In this document: in pieces, positions 1-41,200 of the stretch | Numbering within the stretch: the stretch's first letter is position 1 | How the letters are laid out: the number at the start of each line of letters is the position of its first letter | From: Delphinapterus leucas | Taxonomy: Eukaryota; Chordata; Mammalia; Artiodactyla; Monodontidae | NCBI RefSeq assembly: GCF_002288925.2 | Contig: NW_022098037.1 | Span: 1,266,384 to 1,330,383 of the forward strand | DNA length: 64,000 nucleotides | Direction of reading: 5' to 3' | Notes under the pieces: generated by a model | Told to the model about the DNA's origin: nothing | What the model saw: only the letters and a program-made list of their open reading frames with translations | Database searches by the model: none | Made by a program: the position numbers and the translations under genes

Positions 1-200
1 CTCCTCCTCCTTTATTCCCTATCTCAGGGAGTGGTACCGCTATCCATCCGGGAACCCAAGCCAGAAACCTGGCTTGGCGTGTCATCTTCAACTCCTCCCT
101 CTCCATATTCAGTGGACCATTAAGTTCTCTTAATTCTAAATTAGACATGTTTCTGCAACCCAATCTCTCCTCTCTAGCCCCCAACAGCCTTCACATAAGT
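1..200 (+). mobile_element. LINE-2 reverse-transcriptase remnant
   Basis: CAAGCCAGAAACCTGG followed by the CTCCTCCCTCTCC block matches the well-known L2 segment that reads (A)RNLGVIxDSSLS. It is diverged and non-coding. Confidence 0.55.
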
Positions 201-544
201 TCTCATCAATATTGTTATCAACAATAACATATTAGCAAGTTTCCCCTACTAGCAGGCTCTGCCATTTCCAATTTTTCTTTCTTTAGAGTGCAAGCCATCA
301 GACTTAGGGATATCACTGCTGATAAAAGTTTAAAAAATGGTTTTGAGAACAGACATGGTGTGGGCCCCCCTTTTTCAAAAGATTTTCAGGGCACAAGAAA
401 CCATCCTCTACTCTGTTATTTCATACTAATAATTTTAGACTTATTAAAAGACTGTTCAACTTCAAAAACTAGCAAGTACCATACTCTCAGAATAGAATAC
501 AGTTCTTTAAATATATTTGGCTTTTAAAATAAAACACATGGATT

Positions 545-910
545 TACTGGATGGAAACCACTGCTCTAGAATCTAGACTGCCATCAGAGTGATCTTTCAC
601 AAAGCAAAAATGACCACGTTTCCCTAGCTTGCAGACATCTGTATGTATTATATAACCATATACATTTATCCACAGAATCTACATCAATATCATTTTACTG
701 GCTTTTAATGGCTACACAGTACTATTCATTGTATTGTCATGCTGGTGACATGTCTGTCATGGTATATTTTAAGGATTTTTTAAAATATTAAATTTTAAAT
801 ATTCCTTGTCACGTATCACCTTGAGACCTTACGATAAAAGCCACTCTTCAGGATAGCATAGAAGTCTAGTTACAATCTGGTCTCACTTCACCTACTCCTC
901 AGCAAGAACT
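545..910 (+). mobile_element. LINE-2 3'-portion fragments
   Basis: The segment CTGCCATCAGAGTGATCTTTC and the later block ending in CTACTCCTCAGC resemble the 3' half of L2, interrupted by AT-rich sequence. Confidence 0.4.
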
Positions 911-959
911 TCCCCTAAACATGCCACTGTCAAATGAAAAATAATGCACAACCTAAAAG

Positions 960-1375
960 TTGAGAGTTATGTTTTATTCGGCAGACATTCTTAGGACTTC
1001 AAGCCCAGGAGACAGCCTTTCAGATAAACGCTGAGAAAACTGTTCCAAAGATCAAAAGCGGGCAGCCAGGATATATGGGAGTTTTTGCACCACCACCACT
1101 AGTCGGAACAAAGGGCTACTGTTAATAAAAGAAAACTAGATATCCCAAGTTAAGGAATTTAGTGTTTTTCTACGTATGGGAAGATGCAAGAGTCTGGGCT
1201 CACTGAAATCATTCCTTTGATATGCACCTCAGCTATCCGGGTCTCTCAGTCAGAAGCAATTCCCTGCCCCTTCTCCAAGGGGACATTCGTCAAGGTCTGT
1301 GTTGGTCTGAATTGTGTTCCCTCCCTCCAATGCATATGTTGAAGCCCTAACCCCCAGTGTGACTGTATTTATATA
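960..1375 (-). mobile_element. Old LTR-retroelement remnant
   Basis: A non-coding stretch resembling ERVL/MaLR-type long terminal repeats, with TTTTATT (AATAAA on the - strand) near its left end. Classification is by general appearance only; no internal viral gene is seen. Confidence 0.3.
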
Positions 1376-2989
1376 TCTGTATCTATGCCATATCATCTAT
1401 ACATTTTTAAATAGTTATATAGCACTTTTTAAACCATAAAGATATGGAAAAAAATCCTCAGTATTTCCCTTAATGTCAAGCAAACAAGCCTTCCCATTTT
1501 TTCTTAATATATTTCTTGTTAACCCATTGCCAAAGGTCACAAAATACATGTGTGCCTTAGGATATTTAGGCCATCATATAATACACACAAATGGAAAAAT
1601 TTCAAGAGCATGGCTTATTAACAGCAATGTTGGCTAACACATATCACTATTGTGTCAAGTGTTGTGCTGTCACAGGTGCTTTTTCTCCATTTTGAAATTT
1701 AATTTCCATATCCTATGATGTGGTACTATTATTATCCTCATTTTACAAATAAGGAAACTGAAATTTGGAGCGATTAAGTGATTTGTCCTAAGCCACACCA
1801 CTAACCAAGGACTTCAAAGAAAATAAGGCGGAGGCTAATTATGTTGCTCAGTTTGGAATTAATATTTTCTCACCAAAAATACATTTTTGGGACAAAATAA
1901 TAAATATATCTTATTACATTGATTTTACAATAGGAAAAGTCTCTAAGGAAAAAAAACTTATTTTTGTCTGCTTATCTAGTTAACCATCTAAGACAAAATG
2001 ACTTCATGTGATTAGCTAGAAAAAATATTCTCGTCTATGCTGGTATTGAGTTATATTTAATACAGGTTCTTTTAGATTCTTACTTAAATTTTCAACATTT
2101 CTTATTCCTTTACCCCATTCAACTTCCTCTTATAGAGAAAACCAAATGAAGAAAAATGTGAAAATAAGGAGTGATGGGCTGTTAAGTATAATTATTCAGT
2201 TATCTCAGACTCTGCAGTGTCCTGGAAAATTATCATCCAGCAAATATTCACTACCGTACTGTCAAGATATGTTTTTTTTTTTTTACTATTACCTTGAAAG
2301 TTTCATTTTCTTGCCTCTTTTCGGAAAGAAAGGGGGAAAAGTAGAGTACAATCCCTTTGCAGCAAAGAAACAGTATTTTGTGTTATCAGTGCACTTTAGC
2401 ATTACTTTTTTCATTGAACAAATTTTGACATTGATAATTCTGTAGATCAACTTATACCTCAAACACCCTTTGTCAAAATTTATCTACTGACCCTCTAGGA
2501 TCCTGTGTCTACTGGACTGGGTCTGAGGTAGTAGCCATGGCCCAAGTGTTCCCAGAACTTATAGCGGAACTGGGAAGATTCACAACAAAGCTTGAAGGCA
2601 TTTTTCATACAGCAGATCTTAGTTATAAGTATGCTTTTGGCAGTAGCTTTGCACCACAACCAGGGTGAGCTTTGATTCCTCCTGAGGTTGACAGCCACAT
2701 CCTTGCCCCCAATCTTAAGACCTTTTAGACCCTTTTAAAAATCTTCATCTTTATGACAGACTAACTTGGAATAGAAAATAATAAATGTTGTAAGGAAAGT
2801 ATTAGCACTTTATTTTATTCTTATTTATTTATATGTCTCATTGAATGCCAAACTTTCTTGAGGGTACTTTTTTTTTCACTTTTGTATCTTCCACCAAGAA
2901 AAATTACTTCTAGTCTACAATCAATACATATTTATTGAACTGATTAGGAATTTCAACTGGAAAGGCACAATACAGAATTACTAAATTTC

Positions 2990-3150
2990 TGGCACCTCAT
3001 TACTTGGGTTTGGATTCTAACTCTGCTATTTACTTCCTGTATGACCTGGTGCAAGTGACTAAAACTCTCTAGGTCTAATTTCCCCAACTCAAAAGTTGAT
3101 TAAATGAGATAATGAATGTAAAGTACTTGGCACTTCTTAAGTGCTATTTA
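2990..3150 (+). mobile_element. MIR SINE
   Basis: Diverged MIR: TTGGATTCTAACTCTGC, then a TGACCT...AAGTGACT core, then TTAAATGAGATAATG and TGTAAAGTACTTGGCAC. Confidence 0.7.
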
Positions 3151-3420
3151 TACAATGAGTATTTACTGGGCTCCTACAATGCTTTAGGTTAAAGGTAGGT
3201 GCTGGGGATAAGAGTACAAAACAGGCGAGGTTCCTGTCTTCATGGAGCTCAAGGTAGTTGGAGAGACACACATAAAACAAATAATCACACAAATAAATTA
3301 ATTACAAATTGCCATGAAAAAAAGTTAAGAATTCAATGCGTGGTTGTATGAGCAGGGCCTGATATAGATTGTTGAGGAAGGATTCTCTGAGGGAGTGGCA
3401 TTTAAGCTGAAACTTGAAAG
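3150..3420 (+). repeat. Ancient interspersed repeat fragment
   Basis: The pattern 'tatttactgggctcctacaa ... gtgctggggataagagtac' is an old mammalian dispersed repeat. Similar pieces recur near 30140, 42050, 43590 and 59690. Confidence 0.4.
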
Positions 3421-3424
3421 ATGA

Positions 3425-3690
3425 AGAGATTCTCTATTTCCTCTCGTTCCTCAACTCTCTAATCTGGCTTCCATCTCTCTACCTAAATAGCTCTTGCTAA
3501 GGTCACCAGTGGTTTCCATGTCACTATAATATATACATCCGGCATTTTTCATCCTCTTACTTGACCTCTTAGCACTCAACGCAGTTGATCACTCCCTCCT
3601 CCTGGAGACGCTGTCTTTCCTTGGCTTCTCTAATAATAGACGCCTCCTGATCTCTTATCCTCTGACTGCCTCTTCAGTCAGGCCCCTTTG
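3425..3690 (+). mobile_element. LINE L2/CR1-type RT-domain remnant
   Basis: The + strand reads LDLLALNAVDHSLLLE, a decayed copy of the RT motif DLSAAFDTVDHSLLL. It ends just upstream of the METAP2 CpG island. Confidence 0.6.
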
Positions 3691-4189
3691 TAGGTCCTTA
3701 AGTGTTTGGATAGCCTCACCGTGAGCTGTAATTGTGAATAAAAACGCAGTCCTTTTGAGTCATAAAAAAGAAGTGTGTACACGTGAAGGCATTTTTTCGC
3801 CCTTCTCCTCGCTTCCGGTGCGCTGTATAAAACCACGAATATAAAACTTTCAAGTTCCACTCGAGAGGCCCCTCTCCCGCGCGCGGGCAGCGCCTGTCCA
3901 CAGGGCAGGAACGGGAATTCAACCTGACCCTAGCAGGCAGGTTTACCCGAGGCGCGGGACGAGGGTGTGGTCAGATTTCGCGCGGTTTTCCCGACCTCCT
4001 CGGCCACGCCCGCCTGAGACGAGCCCGGCCCAGCTCCACGCGCAATCCTCACAGTCGAGTCCTCCACCGTCCCAGCATTCCCCGCGCCCCTACCATCGAG
4101 AGCAGCTTCCGGCGTCGCTGGTGTAGGTGGGTGAAGAAGGAGCGGGCCTTCGCCGCCCTGTCTTAGTTCCTCGCGCTCTCTCGGGCAAC

Positions 4190-34196
<30,007 letters not shown>

Positions 34197-34632
34197 ACTT
34201 AGTCCAGAGCCACCGCAATACCTTTTATTTTCTAAGCTTTGTTGGAATACATTATACCAGAATTAATTTGCAACCTGTTGTCTTTAACAGTGGACCTATG
34301 TAATACTTTTATCCATGTTTAAAAAGGAAGGAATTTGATCAAAGGCAAACCATTTAATGTAATTAACCAAGGAAAAAGCTTTCAGGACTTTGAAATGTTA
34401 ACTGTTTTCCTTCTGTCTAGGAAATGCTATAAAGCTCCAATTAATTAGGAATGACCTAATACATTTTGTTTCAAACACCTAAGAGATGCTTTTCAGATAT
34501 TTATATTGCCATATTCTTAATTGAATGCTTTGAATGACCACATCTAGTTCTGCACCTATACCCTCTGGTATTGCTTTTTAACCTTCCTGGAATCCATTTT
34601 CTAAAAAATAAAGACATTTTCAGATCTGAGAG
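34197..34632 (+). other. METAP2: METAP2 proximal 3' UTR
   Basis: Sequence from the stop codon to just past the first canonical AATAAA. It is AT-rich and contains no SINE or recent L1. The end is approximate, taken as about 20 bases after the hexamer. Confidence 0.6.
34607..34612 (+). promoter_or_regulatory. METAP2: METAP2 proximal polyadenylation signal AATAAA
   Basis: This is the first AATAAA after the stop, 411 bases downstream, followed by GACATTTTCAG and T/G-rich sequence. Later AATAAA hexamers at 35047, 36830, 36908 and 37415 could serve longer isoforms. Confidence 0.65.
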
Positions 34633-36182
34633 CTATATTTCAATGTCTGTGGTTATAATTCTGTACAGGAAATAGTTTAGCTTAATGTAGGAAAATGTAG
34701 AGCCTTTTATCTGGATTGTAGACCTCCACACTGAAACTTTTCTTCTGACGTAGTGGCTAAAACAAGATCTATAGATGCATAAAGTGGGAGGAGAATCTTC
34801 ATAAATTAATATACAGCTTTAGGCATATTTTACCTTTATTTTCTTTTTAGGACCATATTAGTCCTCGTCTCTCATTTTTCTCCTGACATTGGAAAGATCT
34901 ACTTAAAACATATTAGTAGGAACATTGTACCAACTTAAAACCTTGATTTACTAAAATCTCAACCTTTAGATCCTTTGTCCAGTGGTAGTTATTTATTGAG
35001 AAATGTATTCAGCTTAGTAAGTGAAAAGGGCGCTTAAAACCACACAAATAAAGAAAAACAGGAGTACTTCCCATGTTTGGATCTTGTTCTAGTTATTTAG
35101 GCTTTTTCATTAGTGAACCAAATTCTCTTAACACCCTGCCCCTGTACTGGCTTGAATTCATAACATCATGGGCGGTATTTCAGGAAGTGAGGTTATAATG
35201 ATGCTCATAGCAGCTAAGTGCAGAAGTTAAATGTGAGATGCCTAATACTTGTTTGAACTGAGCCCCACAGTTCTTGAGCAGATTGCTTGAATTCCGTGTA
35301 AATGATTCGTTGGGAATGTTCCCACGTAATTTCAAAATTGTTATGTACCAGGGTAAAGCCTTAATTTGTATATGCTTTAGCACAATAAGATTGCCTCTGG
35401 GATGCTGTTTAGTTTGTATTTTGTTTAACATTTTTCTCCTAAGAAACCTGACTTCTGTACTAAATCATTTATTATACATTAAAAAGTTGCTCTTTCAGAT
35501 TAGAGCTATAAATGTTAACTTGTGGGATAAACAGTATAGTTTTTAGCTATATGAGCCATGTTTATTATGGTGCTAATGTTCAATAGCTACCTTTGAATAA
35601 TCTCTCCATTTACTCTGATGATGTGCAAGTGGCAGAGCTCACCAGTTCACGCCTGGACATGTTACAGGGCTTGTGCCCTCCAGCTAGCTCTTTTGGGGTT
35701 TTGAGTCCATACCTTTCTGATGTGCTTTGGTGGGAGGTGTAAAGTATCTTGATTTCTAAACCCAAGAACTTTCGAATTGAGTCAAGAATTTGTAGCTTTG
35801 TAAAACCTCTTTAGCAGTAGTGATCTCAAACCAATTTTAAGCTTGAAGCTCCCTTCCCAATTTGGGAGCAGTGGCATCACTGCATGCCCCGGGATGGCAA
35901 GGGATATGATCTTGTAAATAGGAAAGCTGTTACTTAAAAATTGTATTGTTCACCTACTAGCCATGTATCTCTTGAAATCATTTTGTCATGTTTACAATGA
36001 TGTACCTTATTGGTAACAAATTATTAGCTTGATGTTTAACAATAGTGCCTTTAGTAAATTATTTTACAACCAAAACACGTTGTTTTTTGTTAGATCCACT
36101 TAGCAGAATGTGTAAGTCCACAATGAGATGTACTGTAAGAAATATAAGTTTCTGTTCATTGACTAGGTTTTAGTTTTATTTT

Positions 36183-36300
36183 AATAGCCTTCATTTTTTT
36201 AGATCAGTTTTAGGTTTGTAGCAAAACTGAGCATAAAGTACAGAGTTCCCATGTACCGCCTTCCTCGACTTCAGAAACACAGAGCCTCCCCCATAGGTTT
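36183..36300 (-). mobile_element. Old L1 3'-UTR fragment
   Basis: AGATCAGTTTTAGGTTTGTAG through GTTCCCATGTACC is typical antisense L1M 3' UTR. Confidence 0.6.
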
Positions 36301-37266
36301 TAGTTTTAAGGATTTAAAAAGTAAAGGGCTAAGTCACTTACTACTTTCTCGTATGTATTTACATTGAAGTAATACTGAAACAAGCAACTATACCATTGTA
36401 AACAACATAGCTTCCAGAGCTGTTTTTAACTGTTCCACTAAAATTAGGTACTAAAAGGTGTAGCAGTTTAAGTATAAAGTAATCCTTGACATTAAGAAAT
36501 GCTAGACTCAGGTATCTTGACCACAGTAAATCTTTAATGAGGTATAATAATGTTAACAGTTGAGGTAACAACTTGCATAGGTATTTAATAGATGAATGAT
36601 TTTAAACCTTAGCCATTTAATACTCGAGCTGTAGTTTTGGCATGAATGATTTGTTCAGTGATAAATTCTCATTGCACTTCACGATCAGCTGCCTGAAATG
36701 ATTTCAACCTGCAAGCAAAACCCACTTGAGAAAAAAGATAAATCATCTTCCAGTGGTTAACACTTAGCTAAGATATTACATAGCTCTTCTATAGAGGTTA
36801 ATGGATTCTCATCTTTCTGAATAAAATTAAATTAGCAGCTGTAGGACTTTAAAGAGATCTAATAAGGTTGTTAGGGAAGAGCAAAGAGTATTACATACTA
36901 TATTTTTAATAAAATGCAAGTTAATTTTTTTTAATTTTAAAAAAGTCAGGGCCCAGTGTTTGAATATCTAAGAGGCTCTTAGTATTCACATAATCCTAGC
37001 AAGAGTAACTTAATCCAGGCTTTAGTTATTTAGAAAAATGAGATACTGAATATTTTGCCCAGATGCCAATATCTTGTGTGTCCTATGCAATTTTTTCTCC
37101 TCGACTTATTTTTATCCCTTTAAACTAAAAATTTCAAGATACAATATAGTACAAAGCTTTAAGAGATCTAATGTTAAATATATAAAATGAACTCATATCC
37201 AAGTTGAACTGTACTTGTATTATATCATAATATACTGTTTGCTACATTCAGTTTTTTTATGACTGC

Positions 37267-37272
37267 TTTATT
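37267..37272 (-). promoter_or_regulatory. USP44: USP44 candidate polyadenylation signal (AATAAA on - strand)
   Basis: TTTATT on the + strand reads AATAAA on the - strand. It is the first such hexamer downstream of the USP44 stop at 38084, implying a 3' UTR of about 0.8 kb. Confidence 0.45.
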
Positions 37273-38083
37273 AGAATCTGGACAAACCTATTTACTGCCA
37301 GACAATCATTATAAATCTCGGCCAGCATTGTTTTCATGTCCATAGTACTGAAGTCATTTAAACATGCTATTTATAAAGCTGTCATCTTCATTTGTATACA
37401 GTTTGACTATGCCAAATAAAGAACAATTATTAAAACTTAATAAATTTTTGAAAAAAGGAAGTTCCAATAACCAAAATAATGTCTGTTCTGAGCCCTGTAA
37501 CACACAAAGCCTCAGGAATATTAATGAGTGTGATCAGTGAGTATTTAAGTGATACCTTGATATTTCACTTTGTAGTAGTTTAACTCCCTTTAGAGGGCAA
37601 AGGTGACTTCAGTATACAAATCTGAAAGAAATGCCTTTTTTTTTTTTTTGGTAAGACTATTAGTGAAAAAAGTCTAATATTCTGTCTGATAAGAATTTGT
37701 ATAGAAAATAGCTATAAAAGATAAATAAGAAATGTATAAAATGATGCCACCTGAACTTCTTCAGTAGAAGATTGCACAAATTCATGATCTGAGCCAATTA
37801 AGACATCGAAATATAAAAGAGGTAACACCAGTCTGAGGTAAACACTAAAAGTTTAAAACTCCCAAGTACTTGGAAAACGTTTAGTTACCTGCTGACATTG
37901 ATACACATATACTTATGCTAACTTCCTCTGTAAAAAAGATTTGTTGTAGTTAGATACAAAATATGTAAACATAGTGTGCACTGATTAGTAAGTAAAAATA
38001 AAAACAATGAAGCTCAAAATTAAGTCAGCCCTTTTAAAAAGTATATATACAAATCACAAGAAGAAAGCCCCACTGTCTTTGGA

Positions 38084-38283
38084 TCAGCTAAGGATTTCAT
38101 TAGAAGAGGCATCAGCTTCTTCATTGGGATGTTGGCTACCAGACAGGAGTTCTGGAGGCAAGAGTTTAGAATGTCCATTCTCAGTAACTCGCTGGGTATA
38201 AAACAAGATATAAGCTTGGGCCTTGCATACTTCATCCATAGTGCACATGCTTAGCTTGGAATCATTGCAGTGTACCCAGAACC
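38084..38283 (-). CDS. USP44: USP44 terminal coding exon 6
   Basis: It encodes [18 protein letters not shown] to ASSNEILS and TGA at 38086-38084. D652 in HCNDSK is a likely third member of the catalytic site. The acceptor is CTCTAG|. Confidence 0.95.
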
Positions 38284-41200
38284 CTAGAGTGAAGCACAGA
38301 AATACATCTTAATGTTTACAAAGGAACTTTAGAAGTTTCTAGTATAAATGAAAACATGGATTTAAAGACAGTTTCAGTGAGAGCTAAGCTTTTTTCAAAG
38401 GGAAAATAATAGTCTAGCCAATTTATTTCTTTAAATTAGAAATACAGCTTGGGCAGTATGTTACTCTGGAATTATCTACCTTTATCCTAGAAGTAATTTG
38501 AAGTTACAGAATCTGACCGATTGGTTCACTTGACACTAGCTTTAATTCCTGGTATAATCTTACCAGTTCATGCTTTGCTGATAATTATACTGTAAAGCAA
38601 ATAGTGTACAACTCATGGTAGTGTTAAATTAATTGCCTTCATGGGTTATTTGGGGCCTTTTGTCCATACCTCTTTTTTCTAAGGTTCATGGAGGCAGTAA
38701 GTAAAAGTTTTATATGTTAGAACTTGAACTCAAAGTTTGTTCCAAATATCTGTGATCTGCCAGTTCGTTAGATGCTTTGTTCTTTAACGAAAGTAACTGA
38801 ATTAAACCAGTTAAAACAGAGGATCTACTCTTGGAAGTGTGCCTTTAGCACTCTCTGACCTTTAATTACTGAGACCATCCTTACTATTTTATCCCTTCAG
38901 CTCTTAGAAGTCAAAACTACCACAATCCTGCATAAAATATCCCATTTTCTGCACAAAACCCCCTGTTTTTTATGAACAATACTGCAGAAGCATTCTTCTT
39001 GAAAGAAAACAGAAGTCAAGTGGCTTGCTTAAGATTACTTAGTGGTCAGTTTAGAAACCCTGAAAGCCTGAACTCTGGCTTCCAAAAGTCTAACCCAAGA
39101 TAAAATACTTTTTCTCGTCTCTACCTCCTTCGGAATTATAACAGTAGGCAGTGTAGTGTCCTGAGCCAAATCCTTTCCCGTGGTGCATTACTACAGCAGA
39201 TAAATCATAGATAAAACATTCTGGTCTGAGGGATTTCAGGGATTCCCTGCAGCAATAGGGCTCCATGTTTAAGATTTCTTCAAAGCCAACATGAACACCA
39301 ATCTTCTCTCGGTTATTATGTCCTGACCACCTACGAACAAATCAGGGTAAAATTATCAACAAAATCAAGGGAAAATAACCACGTACTAGGTCCAAACTCA
39401 TAATAATAGAAGGCCTCAGCGTAGAGTACAATCATATATAATAAATAGTGTAAATAGAAAATCCTTTCAATGCTAAAGTTGGCTATAAATAGAGGAATGT
39501 AGGCTTATTTACCAAACAGGTACAGTCAGGTTGTAAAATAAATTATTTGGCTTCTGTAGTTAGATGACAGTATAGGAAGAAAATTAACTTTCAGAAAAAT
39601 ATGGCACTATGGCATTTTCCCCCTTTGAAGAGAGAAATTCAACACACCAAAGGGTTTTTAATTCTTACTGTCTTGTCCATACTTTGAGGAGGATGTTCCA
39701 GAACCTAGAGTTTGTTCCTGGGAGACATAACCTGGACCTTTCTTGGCCAGGGGTGGAGAAGAAAAAAAACAGGGCACCTCTAATTCCTCAGAACATTTCA
39801 GAGCTCTTCATACTAAAAAAATAGAAACTGTGACCCTTCCCTGTGTGTAAATCAGTATAACACCTGTTAGTGACAAAACTCAAATAATGTCCCTATACTG
39901 TCAGTTTCTCAGTCTGTTGGTCATGCTTCCCAGTACGGGGTCTATGCATGTAAAGCAATGTTTTCATCTTATGCATAGTATGAATTGGTGCTACAGGAGA
40001 AAAATAATGTAATATATGTTAGTTCTTTCAAGAGATTATAATCCAACTTGGGGTGGTATGGTGCAGAGACAAAAGAGAGACAGATGAAAATGTAGTATTA
40101 AAGTATTGGGGCTTCCCTGGTGGCGCAGGGGTTAAGAATCTGCCTGCCAATGCAGGGGACACGGGTTTGAGCCCTGATCAGGGCAGATCCCACATGCTGC
40201 AGAGCATCTAAGCCCATGTGCCACAACTACTGAGCCTGCGCTCTAGAGCCCGCAAACCACAACTACTGAGCCCATGTGCCACAACTACTGAAGCCCGCGC
40301 ACCTAGAGCCCGTGCTCCGCAACAAGAGAAGCCACCACAATGAGAAGCCCGCGCACCGCAATGAAGAGTAGTCCCCTCTCGCCGCAACTAGAGAAAGCCT
40401 GTGCGCAGCAACAAAGACCCAATGCAGCCAAAAATAAATAAATGTTTTAAAAAAGTGTTAAAACATGAGGTTAAGACAGCAGGAGGTAGAGAAGGGAGAG
40501 GGGCATATAGACAGGTTTTATGAAGGAAAAAAATGTGAAAATGCTTATTAGTATGATGTAAAATGTGGTATGGAACTAAAGCTGAGACTTGCAAATTATG
40601 TCATCTGCTGGACTAGAAGTCATATCCCAATCTTTCCCTATTAAATGTATAAAAAAATCCTGTATCCAGTGTACCTTTAATCTTAGTAAAGATGGAAGAC
40701 GAAGCATGGAAAATAATGGGACTTGCTTAACCTAAGTTCCTGTCATTCTCACTTATCTCCCTTTTATTTTACCATAAAATTCAAACCTTAAATTATTTAA
40801 TTATGCTAAAAAGTTATCTAATTAGAAAATATTCATTTCTGCCATTTGCAGCAACATGGATGGACCTAGAGATCATCATACTAAGTGAAGTCAGAGAAAG
40901 ACAAAAATCATATGACATCACTTACATGTGGAATCTAAAATGATACAAATGAACTTATTTACAAAACAGAAACAGACTCACAGACTTTGAAAACAAATTT
41001 ATTGTTACCAAAGGGGAAAGATACGGGGGAGGGAGAAATTAGGAGGTTGGGATTAACCTATACACACCACTATATATAAAATAGATAATCAACAAGGACC
41101 TACTATATAGCACAGGGAACTCTACTCAATACTCTGTAATAACCTATGTGGGAAAAGAATCTGAAAAACAATAGATATATGTATATGTATAACTGAATCA

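Larger units (their letters stand above)
34633..38083. other. Convergent 3' region between METAP2 and USP44
   Basis: This 3.4-kb AT-rich stretch lies between the proximal METAP2 poly(A) signal and the USP44 stop. It has no SINE, and only a short L1 remnant near 36183-36300. The lower-coordinate part may be a long METAP2 3' UTR; the part from 37250 to 38083 is probably the USP44 3' UTR. No additional gene is visible. Confidence 0.5.

Noticed and set aside
2487..2668. Open frame on the + strand (…FTTKLEGIFHTADLSYKYAF…) and a 67-codon ORF on the other strand.
   Set aside because: No family recognised, no splice or start context, short length; could be part of an old pseudogene but unsupported.
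4127..4189. N-terminal extension of METAP2 in frame upstream of the ATG.
   Set aside because: The frame is open back to a TAG but contains no ATG, only GTG; the ATG at 4190 has a good context and gives the standard length.
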